Source of the DNA: Phenylobacterium sp.
GTDB lineage: Bacteria > Pseudomonadota > Alphaproteobacteria > Caulobacterales > Caulobacteraceae
DNA length: 64,000 nucleotides
Assembly (NCBI GenBank): GCA_018001015.1
Contig: JAGNIV010000008.1
Coordinates: 1 to 64,000, forward strand
Reading direction: 5' to 3'
Positions 7,469-16,271 of this stretch are shown in pieces. A program made the translations under genes and the position numbers. Within the stretch, counting starts at the first letter, position 1. Each line of letters begins with the position of its first letter. Under the pieces are notes generated by a model that searched no databases, was not told the DNA's origin, and worked only from the letters and a program-made list of their open reading frames with translations.

Positions 7469-8817
7469 GCGCCCGCCTCCAGGGCCCGCAGCAGGGCTGC
7501 GATCTTGTCCTCGGTTTCAATCCGTTCGGCGCGCGGCTCGCTGTCGGCGACGATGCCGGCGCCGGCGCGCGCCTCGATGCGCCAACCCTGCTCGTCCTGG
7601 ACGCAGGCGGCGGTGCGGATCAGCACGCTGGAATCGAAAGCCCCACCAACGCCCGCCCAGAACAGCGAACCGCAATAGGGCCCCCGCGCGGTCTCCAGGC
7701 CGGCGATCACCTTCATGGCCTGGACCTTTGGCGCCCCGGTGATCGACCCCGGCGGGAAGGCGGCTCTCAGCAGGTCGATGGCGGTCTTGCCCGCCGCCAG
7801 GCGCCCCCTCACCGTGGAGACCAGGTGGTGAACATTGGTGAAGCTCTCCACCGCGAACAGCTCCGGCGCCTTGACGCTCCCGGGCGCGCAGACCCTGGCG
7901 AGGTCGTTGCGCATCAGATCCACGATCATCAGGTTCTCAGCCCGATCCTTCAGGCTGGCCGCCAACTCTCCCCGCATCCCGGCGTCGTCCGCCTCCGTGG
8001 CGCCGCGCGGGCGGGTGCCCTTGATCGGCCGGGTTTCGGCGCCGCCGTCGGCGTCCACCTGGATGAAGCGCTCCGGAGAATTGGACACCACCGCCAGCCC
8101 GGCCAGCCGCAGGTAGGCCGCGAAGGGCGCCGCGCTCTGCCCCGCCAGCCGAGCCAGCAGGTCGAAGGGGGTCACGCCCGCCGCCAACCGTCCGGCCCAG
8201 CGGCGGGCGATATTGGCCTGGAAGATCTCGCCGGCATGGATGCGCGCCACGACCTCGGCCACGGCGGTCTCATAGGCCGCGGGGTCAGACGCGGCCAAGC
8301 CCTCGGTCAGGGGGCCCCGAGTGGCGGGCCGAGGCAGGTCCTGCAGCCAGCTCATCGCCTCGAAGGCCGCCTGCTCGCTGTCGGCCTCGTCATAGCCGCG
8401 CCCGACGGCGATCACCTGCCGCCGCTCGTGGTCAAAGGCCAGCACGCTGGAATAGAGCCCCACCGCCAGGTCGGGCCAGTCGGGACCGCGGGCCAGGCCC
8501 AGCGGCTCCACCCGGTCTCCCAACTCATAGGACGCCAACCCCGCGAGCCCACCCTGGAAGGGCGGGCCATCGCGGCCGGTTTCTCCCAGCGGGCCCAGCA
8601 ATTCGGCAAGCGCCCGAAAGGGTTCGCGCCCATCGTCGCCGCGCATCGTCAGAACCGCGTCTGGCCGCCGGGCCAGATAGGACCAACGGGCCCGAGGCCC
8701 CTGGCCTCCGGACAGGAAGGCGATGGCCCACGGCTCGCCCGCGAAGGCCGACAGGACCTGGAGCGGGTCGCGCCAGGACGTCCGAAGCTGGGCTGCGACG
8801 CGCATGGGGCGGGCCAT
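7465..8817 (-). CDS. pabB: Aminodeoxychorismate synthase component I
   Basis: This 450-aa chorismate-binding enzyme joins ammonia to chorismate to give aminodeoxychorismate. The C-terminal chorismate-binding domain has PIKGTRPRG, including the PabB-type lysine, then LMIVDLMRNDLARV and FPPGSITGAPKVQAM, all diagnostic. No glutaminase domain is fused, so a separate PabA/TrpG must supply ammonia. The ATG at 8817 is preceded by GGGGA. It overlaps pabC by 4 nt, giving a two-gene p-aminobenzoate operon. Confidence 0.93.
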   Translation of the reverse strand: MARPMRVAAQLRTSWRDPLQVLSAFAGEPWAIAFLSGGQGPRARWSYLARRPDAVLTMRGDDGREPFRALAELLGPLGETGRDGPPFQGGLAGLASYELGDRVEPLGLARGPDWPDLAVGLYSSVLAFDHERRQVIAVGRGYDEADSEQAAFEAMSWLQDLPRPATRGPLTEGLAASDPAAYETAVAEVVARIHAGEIFQANIARRWAGRLAAGVTPFDLLARLAGQSAAPFAAYLRLAGLAVVSNSPERFIQVDADGGAETRPIKGTRPRGATEADDAGMRGELAASLKDRAENLMIVDLMRNDLARVCAPGSVKAPELFAVESFTNVHHLVSTVRGRLAAGKTAIDLLRAAFPPGSITGAPKVQAMKVIAGLETARGPYCGSLFWAGVGGAFDSSVLIRTAACVQDEQGWRIEARAGAGIVADSEPRAERIETEDKIAALLRALEAGA

Positions 8818-8932
8818 AGCGTCCCCGCCCGGGGAATGAAAGCTGGGATAGTTGGCGGTCGCCTCCCGTGAGAACAGCAGTCCGACACCGCCGCACCCCC
8901 CTTACCCGCCCACGCGGGTGGCGGCGGGCCGT

Positions 8933-9571
8933 CTAGGCCTTGGCGCGGGGGCCCATGTTGTAGGGGCCGCCTTTTTCCAGGGCGGTCTTGTAGGCCGGGC
9001 GCGACTGGAAGCGTTCCAGCCAGGCGGCGATGTTGGGATAGGCAGCCAGGCGGCCGAAGGCGCCGGTCACCTCGCCGACGAAACTCATCTGGACGTCGGC
9101 GCCGGAAAACTCCGAGCCCATGATCCAGTCCTTGCCGGCCAGGGCCCCGTCGACATAGCCGAGGTGGTTGGCGATCTCGCTCTCCAGGCGCGGATGCAGC
9201 GGGGCGCCGGCCTCGCCCAGACGTCCGACATACATGAACAGCATCAGGGGCAGCATGGCCGACCCCTCGGAATAGTGCATCCACTGCTGATAGTGGTCGT
9301 AGGCCGGGGTCGAGGGATCGGGCTGCAGCCGGCCGCCGGCGTGGCGGCGGATAATGTAGTCGACGATCGCGCCGCTCTCGATGACGGTCATCTCGCCGTC
9401 GGTGATCACCGGCGACTTGCCCAGGGGATGGACGGCCTTCAACTCGGCCGGCGCCATGCGGGTGGCGGCGTCGCGGGCGTAGTGCTTGATCTCGTAGGGA
9501 AGCTTCAGTTCCTCCAGCAGCCAGAGGATGCGCTGCGAGCGCGAGTCGTTGAGGTGGTGGACGACGATCAT
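8933..9571 (-). CDS. Glutathione S-transferase family protein
   Basis: This 212-aa protein is a canonical soluble GST. The N-terminal thioredoxin-fold domain (residues 1-80) has SRSQRILWLLEELKLPYEI with a candidate catalytic serine, the cis-proline region GKSPVI, and the ESGAI glutathione-binding motif. The C-terminal helical domain has AYPNIAAWLERFQSRPAY. It is transcribed away from an acyl-CoA dehydrogenase, and a palindrome sits between them. Substrate is unknown; a role in detoxification is inferred from the family. Confidence 0.9.
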   Translation of the reverse strand: MIVVHHLNDSRSQRILWLLEELKLPYEIKHYARDAATRMAPAELKAVHPLGKSPVITDGEMTVIESGAIVDYIIRRHAGGRLQPDPSTPAYDHYQQWMHYSEGSAMLPLMLFMYVGRLGEAGAPLHPRLESEIANHLGYVDGALAGKDWIMGSEFSGADVQMSFVGEVTGAFGRLAAYPNIAAWLERFQSRPAYKTALEKGGPYNMGPRAKA

Positions 9572-9586
9572 GAGACGCTCCCTGAA

Positions 9587-9603
9587 ATACGTTTACGACG
9601 TAT
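9587..9603. promoter_or_regulatory. Inverted repeat between divergent GST and acyl-CoA dehydrogenase
   Basis: ATACGT-TTACG-ACGTAT is a perfect 6-bp inverted repeat with a 5-bp centre, located 16 bp ahead of the GST start and 36 bp ahead of the acyl-CoA dehydrogenase start. Size and symmetry fit a TetR-family operator, and two TetR genes follow downstream. The hexamer TATAGT at 9627-9632 is a possible -10 box placed so close to the ATG at 9639 that the dehydrogenase mRNA might be leaderless. Confidence 0.5.
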
Positions 9604-9638
9604 AGGCTCACCTTGCGGCGGGCGCCTATAGTCGCGGG

Positions 9639-11288
9639 ATGTCCGATCTGATCCTGCCCCAACTGACCAACCTTCTGGCCGACGCCGCCGATCATGCCGA
9701 AGCCGTCGTAGCCGAGGCCAAGGCCGCCGTCTCGGCCCTCGTCACCCGCGACGGGCGACTGGATCGCGCGGCCCTGGACGCCCAGCAGCACGTGGCCCAT
9801 GGCCTGGCCTGGGCCGCGGCCTATGCCGAAACCCTGCGCCAGACGGCGGCCTGGGCGCGCGACCTGGAGGGCCACAGTCGGTTCGGTGAGGCCGAGGCCC
9901 TCCCCTCCCAGCTACTGGCCTTCGAATATCTGAGCCAGCTGGCGGGCGGCATCCCGATGAACCAGGGGGAGAATTTCCGGCTGACCGACCTCGGCCTGCT
10001 GGACGACCGGCTGCGGCCTGTGATCGACCAGCTTCGCCCCGGGGCCTCCCAGGCGGTGAAGAGCCGGATCGTCGAGCTGCTGGAGGCCGCGCGGGGACGG
10101 CCGTCCCTGGAGGCGAGCGGCCTGGACGCCACGCTCGACATGATCCGCGACCAGTTCCAGACCTTCGCCGCCGAGAAAATCAGCCCGTTCGCCCATGGCT
10201 GGCATCTGCGCGATGAGCTGATCCCCATCGAACTGCTGCAGGAATTGGCCGCGCTCGGCGTATTCGGCCTGACCGCGCCGGAGGCGTACGGCGGCTCTGG
10301 CCTGGGCAAGATCGCCATGTGCGTCGTGTCGGAAGCTCTCTCACGCGGCTGGATCGGGACCGGCTCGCTGGGCACCCGTTCGGAGATCGCCGCCGAACTG
10401 CTGCTGGCCCACGGGACGGAAGATCAGAAGGCCCGCCTGCTGCCCGGCATCGCCTCGGGCGAGATCATCCCCACCGCCGTCTTCACCGAGCCGGAGTCGG
10501 GGTCTGACCTGGGCTCCCTTCGCACCCGCGCCGTGCGCGACGGCGAGACTTGGATGGTCAGCGGCGCCAAGACCTGGATCACCCACGCGGCCCGCGCCGA
10601 TCTGATGACCCTGCTGGTGCGCACCGACCCAGCCAGCAAGGACCACCGGGGCCTCTCCATGCTGTTGGCGCAGAAGCCGCGTGGGACGGACGCCGACCCT
10701 TTCCCGGCGCCGGGCATGAGCGGAGGGGAGATCGGGGTGATCGGCTACCGGGGGATGAAGGAATACGAGCTGGCCTTCGACGGCTTCCAGGTTCCTCACG
10801 CCAACCTGCTGGGGGGCGTCGAGGGCCAGGGCTTCTCCCAGCTGATGGCCACCTTCGAGAGCGCCCGCATCCAGACCGCCGCCCGCGCCATCGGGGTGGG
10901 GCAGGCCGCCCTCGACATCGCCCTGGACTACGCCCTGGCGCGGCGGCAGTTCGGCCAGCCGATCGCCGACTTCCCCCGCGTGGCCAACAAGCTGGCCATG
11001 ATGGCCGCCGAGCTGCTGGGCGCGCGGCGCCTCGCCTGGTTCGCGGCCCGCGCCAAGGACGAGGGCCGACGCTGCGACCTGGAGGCGGGGATGGCCAAGC
11101 TCACAGCCGCCCGCGTCGCCTGGGCGGCGGCCGACAATGCGGTGCAGATTCACGGCGGAACGGGGTTCGCGGTGGAGCAGCCGGTGAGCCGTCTGCTGGC
11201 TGACGCGCGCATCCTCAACATCTTCGAGGGGGCCGGCGAGATTCAGGCCCAGGTGATCGCTCGGCGGCTTCTGGAAGGCGCCAACTGA
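9639..11288 (+). CDS. Acyl-CoA dehydrogenase family protein
   Basis: This 549-aa flavoenzyme has the three acyl-CoA dehydrogenase domains preceded by an N-terminal extension of about 150 residues. Seen are the N-domain (LAALGVFGLTAPEAYGGSG), the middle domain (AVFTEPESGSDLGSLRTRA, VSGAKTWITHA) and the C-domain (ARRQFGQPIADFP, QIHGGTGFAVEQP, ILNIFEGAGEIQ, where the Glu before Gly matches the usual catalytic base). It would oxidise an acyl-CoA using FAD and pass electrons to ETF; etfBA is 3 kb downstream. The long N-terminus resembles AidB/FadE-like members. Substrate is not known. Confidence 0.88.
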   Translation: MSDLILPQLTNLLADAADHAEAVVAEAKAAVSALVTRDGRLDRAALDAQQHVAHGLAWAAAYAETLRQTAAWARDLEGHSRFGEAEALPSQLLAFEYLSQLAGGIPMNQGENFRLTDLGLLDDRLRPVIDQLRPGASQAVKSRIVELLEAARGRPSLEASGLDATLDMIRDQFQTFAAEKISPFAHGWHLRDELIPIELLQELAALGVFGLTAPEAYGGSGLGKIAMCVVSEALSRGWIGTGSLGTRSEIAAELLLAHGTEDQKARLLPGIASGEIIPTAVFTEPESGSDLGSLRTRAVRDGETWMVSGAKTWITHAARADLMTLLVRTDPASKDHRGLSMLLAQKPRGTDADPFPAPGMSGGEIGVIGYRGMKEYELAFDGFQVPHANLLGGVEGQGFSQLMATFESARIQTAARAIGVGQAALDIALDYALARRQFGQPIADFPRVANKLAMMAAELLGARRLAWFAARAKDEGRRCDLEAGMAKLTAARVAWAAADNAVQIHGGTGFAVEQPVSRLLADARILNIFEGAGEIQAQVIARRLLEGAN

Positions 11289-11290
11289 CC

Positions 11291-11896
11291 TCAGGCCCTC
11301 GGCGCGAAGCCTTGGCAGATCAGGCCGATGTGTCGGTCGAAAACCGCGCTCATGGTCTCGGCGTCGCTGTCGTTCCAGGCCGCGAGCCGATAGGTCCAGG
11401 CATAGGAGGCCATCAGGGTGTCGACCGCGATGTCCAGATCGGTGGCCGGATCGACGTCGCCGCGGGTGACGCCATCGACCAGGCAGTCCTTCACCACCTG
11501 TTTCAAGTGCGGGTTGCGGCCGAAGGGCCGGGAGGACGGCTCAAGGGTCCAGTCGTAGGCCGCCGCGATGTGGGCCAGGAACAGCTTCGTGCGGCGGGTT
11601 TCGAAGGCGTAATGGATCGCGAACATCGAGCGCAGCCGGTCGGCGGTCGAGCCGCGCAGATGAGGCACCACGCGATCGAGTTCGGCATAGAGGGCGTCCA
11701 GCCGGTCGGCCATCACCTGGCTGAGGATGTCACCCTTGGAGGAGAAGGTGGTGAAGACGCTGCCCACCGAAACCTCGGCGACGCGGGCGATTTCGCGGAC
11801 CGTGGTCTCTTCGTAGCCTCGCGTCTCGAACAGATCGCGCGCCGCGTCGAGCACACGTTTCCGCGTGGCCTCCTTCTGAGACTGTCTGACGCTCAA
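11291..11896 (-). CDS. TetR family transcriptional regulator
   Basis: This 201-aa protein has an N-terminal TetR helix-turn-helix (residues about 10-57: RKRVLDAARDLFETRGYEETTVREIARVAEVSVGSVFTTFSSKGDIL) and a helical ligand domain. It lies tail to tail with the acyl-CoA dehydrogenase, with 2 bp between the stops, so it may control that gene through the inverted repeat at 9587-9603. The ligand is probably an acyl-CoA or a hydrophobic compound, by analogy only. Confidence 0.9.
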   Translation of the reverse strand: MSVRQSQKEATRKRVLDAARDLFETRGYEETTVREIARVAEVSVGSVFTTFSSKGDILSQVMADRLDALYAELDRVVPHLRGSTADRLRSMFAIHYAFETRRTKLFLAHIAAAYDWTLEPSSRPFGRNPHLKQVVKDCLVDGVTRGDVDPATDLDIAVDTLMASYAWTYRLAAWNDSDAETMSAVFDRHIGLICQGFAPRA

Positions 11897-12013
11897 ATGG
11901 TTTCCCCCTCAGACCACGTCGCGAACGCGCGGCTTGACCCATGGTTAGGGCGAAACCTCGCGCCGCGACGCCTCCCTTACCCCGGCGCGACAGTACGTCG
12001 CACCCGGACTGGG

Positions 12014-12667
12014 TCAACCCCGGCGGGCGCCGGCCAGGATCACGCGAATCTGGTCCTTGGCCTTGGCCTGCAGCGCATCAATGCTCCACCCCAGGAAGAT
12101 CGCCTCGGGGTAGTTGGCGAGATAGCAGTCGAACAGCATCTGGGTGCGGAGCTTGACCTCCGCCTCCTGGCTGAGTTCACCGCGTTCGACGCCGGCCAGC
12201 AATTGTTCAGCGATCAGGTCGTGCAGGGCCAGGACCGGCGCCATGTTGCGAAGCTCGGGGCCCTGGTCCGGGGTCCAGGAGATCGAGAAGGCGGCGCGGG
12301 CCAGGGGAAGCTGGCTCTTGTAGAAAGCGTAGCCGGCGCTGAAGGCCTTCAACAGGCAGTCGTCCACCGCGCGGCCGCGATGGGCGGCCTCGCGCATGAC
12401 CTCGGCCAGGGCCGCCATGTCGACGAGCATGATTTCCCGGAACAGGTCCGACTTGTCGGTGAAGTTGGCGAACACCGCGCCGGTGGACATGCCGGCGGCG
12501 GCGGCGATGTCGCGGATGGTGGCGCCTTCGTAGCCTTCTTCAGAGAATAGGCGGCGCGCAGCGGCCAGCACCTTGGCGCGGGTCTGCTGCTTGGCCAGCG
12601 CGCGCCGGGTGGGGACGCGGACTTCGGCTTCCTGAGCGCCGTGGAGGGTGACGGGGTCGTGTTTCAT
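12014..12667 (-). CDS. TetR family transcriptional regulator
   Basis: This 217-aa protein has a TetR N-terminal DNA-binding domain at residues about 25-72 (RAKVLAAARRLFSEEGYEGATIRDIAAAAGMSTGAVFANFTDKSDLF) and a C-terminal helical domain rich in Leu and Ala. It is related to, but clearly different from, the TetR gene just downstream on the same strand. The 117 bp between them and the upstream gap hold no obvious partner gene. Its target is not evident; autoregulation or control of the acyl-CoA dehydrogenase region is possible. Confidence 0.9.
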   Translation of the reverse strand: MKHDPVTLHGAQEAEVRVPTRRALAKQQTRAKVLAAARRLFSEEGYEGATIRDIAAAAGMSTGAVFANFTDKSDLFREIMLVDMAALAEVMREAAHRGRAVDDCLLKAFSAGYAFYKSQLPLARAAFSISWTPDQGPELRNMAPVLALHDLIAEQLLAGVERGELSQEAEVKLRTQMLFDCYLANYPEAIFLGWSIDALQAKAKDQIRVILAGARRG

Positions 12668-13173
12668 GATGTGCGTTCAGCCTGGGGAGGGCCGCCTTCG
12701 CGTGTTGTTCAAATAGTACGCAAACTCTTCGACCTGATGCTCCAGCCCGGCGTGAATCCACGCGGGCTGCCGCCCGGTGGGGATCACGTCGCGCGGCTCA
12801 GCTGTCAGCCCGCACTAAACTTCAGAATTCGGACGCGGGGAGGCGCCCAAGCCATCGGCCCCGAAAGGCCGCACGGCATTTCTTCGTTCTCTAACCCGTT
12901 CGCCGCGGCGCGTCCAAGCGAAAGGGCCAATTTTGATCAAGTTCATCTAACCCGTTCCGCGATGCGGGCAAGGAAGCGCGTTTAGCTCATAGGTTGCGGG
13001 TGGATGATGTGGCGCAGCGTCGCATGCGCCCATTTTGGGGTGAATTCGATCATTGCAGACCGGAAACACGCCGGCACGGCGTATCCTCGATCAGTGAGCG
13101 CGCTCGGGTAACGATGTATCAACGCGCAATTCGGCGGGTGGTTTCGTAGCCCCGACCGCCCTAGATTGCGGCC
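12668..13173. other. 506-bp intergenic region without a supported gene
   Basis: No open frame here has convincing codon use, start signal or homology that I recognise, and no tRNA is visible. The only structure noted is a 12-bp direct repeat, TCTAACCCGTTC, at 12890-12901 and 12946-12957. The region presumably carries the promoters of the flanking divergent genes. Confidence 0.6.
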
Positions 13174-13374
13174 ATGGAACGCGCCTTCGACATCCTCATC
13201 CCGCTCGCCCTGCTGGCGGTGACGATCACCCTCTTCATCGGCCTCTTCGCCCTGTTCCGCGGCGGCGAGTTCGGCCGGTCCTATTCGAACAAGCTGATGC
13301 GGCTGCGGGTGCTTCTGCAGGCGATCGCGGTGGCCCTGCTGGTCGCCGCCGTCTGGTGGCGGCACCGAGGCTAG
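13174..13374 (+). CDS. Small HIG1-domain-like twin-transmembrane protein
   Basis: This 66-aa membrane protein has two hydrophobic helices (residues about 7-28 and 48-61) joined by a polar loop, RGGEFGRSYSNKLMRLRVLLQ. This pattern matches the bacterial HIG1 N-terminal domain family, small proteins associated in mitochondria with respiratory supercomplexes. It ends 2 bp before the cobalamin adenosyltransferase start, so the two are co-transcribed. Function in bacteria is unproven. Confidence 0.75.
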   Translation: MERAFDILIPLALLAVTITLFIGLFALFRGGEFGRSYSNKLMRLRVLLQAIAVALLVAAVWWRHRG

Positions 13375-13376
13375 AG

Positions 13377-13946
13377 ATGGTCACGCTCAACCGGATCTAC
13401 ACACGCACGGGTGACAAGGGCTCGACCCGTCTGGCGACCGGCGCGACCGTCAGCAAGGCGTCGCTGCGGGTGGAGACCTATGGGGCGGTGGACGAGACCA
13501 ATGCCTGTATTGGATTGGCGCGGCTGCATACCGAGGGCGAGTTCGACGCCATCCTGGCCCGCCTGCAGAACGAGCTCTTCGACCTCGGCGCCGACCTCTC
13601 GACCCCGGCCAAGCCCGACGAGGCGCCGGGCCAGATGCTGCGGATCCTCGACAGCCAGGTGACCCGGATCGAGGCCGAGATCGATAGGCTGAACGAGGAT
13701 TTGCCGGCGCTGGCGTCCTTCGTCCTGCCGGGCGGGACCCCGGCGGCGGCGGCCCTGCACCAGGCTCGGACGGTGGCGCGGCGAGCCGAGCGCATCGCCG
13801 TGGCCCTGATGGACTCCGGCGAAGAGGTTTCCGGTCCCGCCTTCCGATACCTCAACCGGCTGTCGGACCTGCTGTTCGTGGCGGCGCGGCACGCCAACGA
13901 CCAGGGCCGCGCCGACGTCTTCTGGAAATCTGGCGCGACGCGTTAA
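13377..13946 (+). CDS. PduO-type cob(I)alamin adenosyltransferase
   Basis: This 189-aa enzyme transfers adenosyl from ATP to cob(I)alamin, giving coenzyme B12. The N-terminus has the PduO ATP-binding motif TRTGDKGSTRLATG, then VETYGAVDETNACIGLAR. The C-terminal helices show ARRAERIAVAL and FRYLNRLSDLLFVAARHAN. The ATG at 13377 was preferred to one 7 codons earlier because the family begins at this point. It follows the small HIG1-like gene directly. Fatty-acid and 3-hydroxyacyl-CoA genes nearby suggest use in methylmalonyl-CoA mutase maturation, which is inference. Confidence 0.92.
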   Translation: MVTLNRIYTRTGDKGSTRLATGATVSKASLRVETYGAVDETNACIGLARLHTEGEFDAILARLQNELFDLGADLSTPAKPDEAPGQMLRILDSQVTRIEAEIDRLNEDLPALASFVLPGGTPAAAALHQARTVARRAERIAVALMDSGEEVSGPAFRYLNRLSDLLFVAARHANDQGRADVFWKSGATR

Positions 13947-14212
13947 GGCGCGGGAGTCGCGGCGGCCCTGACCTTGGCGGCATGCTCCTTGGCCGCCGCG
14001 CGCTGCTCAGGCGTGTCGATGACCCGGCCGGTGATGTCGGAGATCAGGACAGGCCGCGCGCAGGTCCGGCCGCGCCAGTCCCACCAGTCGCCGCGCGCCT
14101 CGCAGGCCTGGCCGGGCATGGCCCAGCCCACCTGATAGACCACCACCCCCACCACCGAGACGGCGAAGGCGCCGGCGAAAATCAACATCAGGCGCTTGAT
14201 CGTTCGGTTCAT
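13943..14212 (-). CDS. Small membrane-anchored hypothetical protein
   Basis: This 89-aa protein has one N-terminal transmembrane helix (residues about 8-28, MLIFAGAFAVSVVGVVVYQVG) and then a small extracytoplasmic domain with a cysteine pair, CEARGDWWDWRGRTC, likely disulfide bonded. The C-terminal tail is Ala and Lys rich. I do not recognise a family. The ATG at 14212 fits the transmembrane start better than the longer frame beginning at 14341. It is convergent with the adenosyltransferase gene (4-bp overlap). Confidence 0.6.
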   Translation of the reverse strand: MNRTIKRLMLIFAGAFAVSVVGVVVYQVGWAMPGQACEARGDWWDWRGRTCARPVLISDITGRVIDTPEQRAAAKEHAAKVRAAATPAP

Positions 14213-14361
14213 GATCTTCGTCTTCAGGGGGTTTGGAGCAGCCTGGAAGGCCGTCCGGTCAAAATTGCGGCGCTGTGTGGCGGGCCTCGGCTTGCATTGC
14301 GCGTCGGAACCGTTATGCCCCAACCGTTCAATTTTTAGCAATTTGAGGCGTCAGCGAAGCC

Positions 14362-15108
14362 ATGAAGGTGCTCGTCCCCGTAAAGCGGGTGATCGACTAC
14401 AACGTCAAGGCCCGGGTCAAATCCGACCAATCCGGTGTGGACCTTGCCAATGTGAAGATGTCCATGAACCCCTTCTGCGAGATCGCGGTCGAAGAGGCCG
14501 TGCGCCAGAAGGAAAAGGGCGTCGCCACGGAAGTGGTGGCCGTGTCCATCGGTCCGGCCCAGGCGCAGGAGACTCTGCGCACGGCCCTGGCCATGGGCGC
14601 CGACCGCGCGATCCTGATCCAGACCGACCAGGACCCTGAGCCCCTCGCCGTCGCCAAGCTGCTCGCCGCCATCATCGGCGAAGAGAGCCCCGACGTGGTT
14701 ATCATGGGCAAGCAGGCCATCGACGGTGACAACAACGCCACCGGCCAGATGCTGGCGGCCCTGCTCGACTGGCCCCAGGCGACCTTCGCCAACTCGGTCG
14801 AGCTCAATGCGGGCGACGCCAAGGTGGGCCGCGAGGTCGACGGCGGCATCCAGACCATCGACGTGACCCTGCCGGCGATCATCACCGCCGACCTGCGTCT
14901 CAACGAGCCGCGCTACGCCTCTCTGCCCAACATCATGAAGGCCAAGAAGAAGCCGCTGGACGTGAAGGAAGCCGCCTCGCTCGGCGTCGACACCGCCCCG
15001 CGCCTCAAGGTCGTCAAGGTCACCGAGCCGCCGAAGCGCGGCGGCGGCATCAAGGTGGAAACCGCCGCTGACCTGGTCTCCAACCTCAAGACCGCGGGGG
15101 TGCTCTAA
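14362..15108 (+). CDS. etfB: Electron transfer flavoprotein subunit beta
   Basis: This 248-aa protein is the beta subunit of the heterodimeric ETF, which collects electrons from acyl-CoA dehydrogenases and passes them to ETF:ubiquinone oxidoreductase. Seen are [19 protein letters not shown] at the start, [28 protein letters not shown], and the AMP-binding [20 protein letters not shown]. The family anchor [20 protein letters not shown] is present near residue 190. Its stop overlaps the etfA start (TAATG). Confidence 0.97.
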   Translation: MKVLVPVKRVIDYNVKARVKSDQSGVDLANVKMSMNPFCEIAVEEAVRQKEKGVATEVVAVSIGPAQAQETLRTALAMGADRAILIQTDQDPEPLAVAKLLAAIIGEESPDVVIMGKQAIDGDNNATGQMLAALLDWPQATFANSVELNAGDAKVGREVDGGIQTIDVTLPAIITADLRLNEPRYASLPNIMKAKKKPLDVKEAASLGVDTAPRLKVVKVTEPPKRGGGIKVETAADLVSNLKTAGVL

Positions 15109-16052
15109 TGGCCGTTCTCGTTATCGCCGATCATGACAACGCGTCCCTGAAGGACAGCACCCACAAGACCGTGACCGCGGCGCTCGCGCTGTCGTCCGAC
15201 GTCGACATCCTGGTGGCCGGTTCCGGCGCCAAGGCCGTCGCCGAGGCCGCCGGCAAGATCGCCGGCGTCCGTAAGGTGCTGCTGGCCGAGAGCGACGCCT
15301 TGGGCCAGGGCCTGGCCGAGGCCGTCACCGCCGTGGTTGTTCCCCTGATGGCCGGCTACGACGCCGTCCTGACGCCGGCCACCTCGCAGGGCAAGAATTT
15401 CAGCCCCCGCATCGCGGCCAAGCTGGACGTCGCCCAGATCTCCGAAATCGTCGAAGTCGTCGACGGCTCCACCTTCGTGCGCCCGATCTATGCCGGCAAC
15501 GCCCTGGAGACCGTTCAGTCCTCCGACGCCAAGAAGGTGATCACCGTCCGCGCCACCGCCTTCAAGGCGGCCGGTGAAGGCGGCTCGGCTCCTGTCGAGA
15601 GCACCGGAGCCGGCGACGGCGCGCCCAAGACCAAGTTCATCGACCAGCAACTGGTGAAGTCGGCCCGTCCCGAACTCGCCGGCGCCAAGATCGTGGTCTC
15701 CGGCGGTCGCGCCATGGGCTCGGCCGAGGAATTCCAGCGGGTCATCGACCCCCTGGCCGACAAGCTGGGCGCCGCCATCGGCGCGTCCCGCGCGGCGGTC
15801 GATGCGGGCTACGCCCCCAACGACTACCAGGTCGGTCAGACCGGCAAGGTCGTGGCCCCGGAACTGTATGTCGCCATCGGCATCTCCGGCGCCATCCAGC
15901 ACCTCGCCGGCATGAAGGACTCCAAGATCATCGTGGCGATCAACAAGGACGCCGACGCGCCGATCTTCCAGGTCGCCGACTTCGGTCTGGTGTCCGACTA
16001 CAAGACCGCCGTGCCGGAACTGATGGACGCCTTGACCGCCGCCGGGAAGTAA
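15108..16052 (+). CDS. etfA: Electron transfer flavoprotein subunit alpha
   Basis: This 314-aa subunit carries the FAD. The C-terminal FAD domain contains [25 protein letters not shown], and [24 protein letters not shown].. [12 protein letters not shown], all signature ETF-alpha motifs. It is translationally coupled to etfB and closes the operon at a strong terminator 30 bp downstream. It serves fatty acid oxidation together with the acyl-CoA dehydrogenase and 3-hydroxyacyl-CoA dehydrogenase in this window. Confidence 0.97.
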   Translation: MAVLVIADHDNASLKDSTHKTVTAALALSSDVDILVAGSGAKAVAEAAGKIAGVRKVLLAESDALGQGLAEAVTAVVVPLMAGYDAVLTPATSQGKNFSPRIAAKLDVAQISEIVEVVDGSTFVRPIYAGNALETVQSSDAKKVITVRATAFKAAGEGGSAPVESTGAGDGAPKTKFIDQQLVKSARPELAGAKIVVSGGRAMGSAEEFQRVIDPLADKLGAAIGASRAAVDAGYAPNDYQVGQTGKVVAPELYVAIGISGAIQHLAGMKDSKIIVAINKDADAPIFQVADFGLVSDYKTAVPELMDALTAAGK

Positions 16053-16081
16053 CTCGCCGGTCGATATTGCTGACACGACCA

Positions 16082-16112
16082 GGGGCGGCTCCGCGAGGGG
16101 CCGCCCCTTTTC
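16082..16112 (+). terminator. Rho-independent terminator after etfA
   Basis: An 8-bp GC stem, GGGGCGGC with GCCGCCCC, encloses a 10-nt loop and is followed by a run of T. It sits 30 bp after the etfA stop. Confidence 0.85.
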
Positions 16113-16271
16113 GTTGGGCATATCGCGGCGTCCGGGCCACAGTCGCGGACCCTCCTCACGCTGCGTCGCAGCAAAAGCCTTGGCGGCGCCGCACATCGGC
16201 ATGTTAGAAACTCGTCATACGCGGCGGCGGGTCAGGGGATACCGCCCCGCAGGATCGAAGGCTTAGGCGGC

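Noticed and set aside
12668..13173. tRNA or small RNA gene in the long gap
   Set aside because: No T-loop consensus, acceptor pairing or CCA-type end was found; the GTTC-containing repeats do not fold into a cloverleaf.
12982..13365. 127-aa frame on the minus strand
   Set aside because: It runs antisense to the HIG1-like gene and its His/Gln-rich product has no family pattern; it is treated as a shadow.
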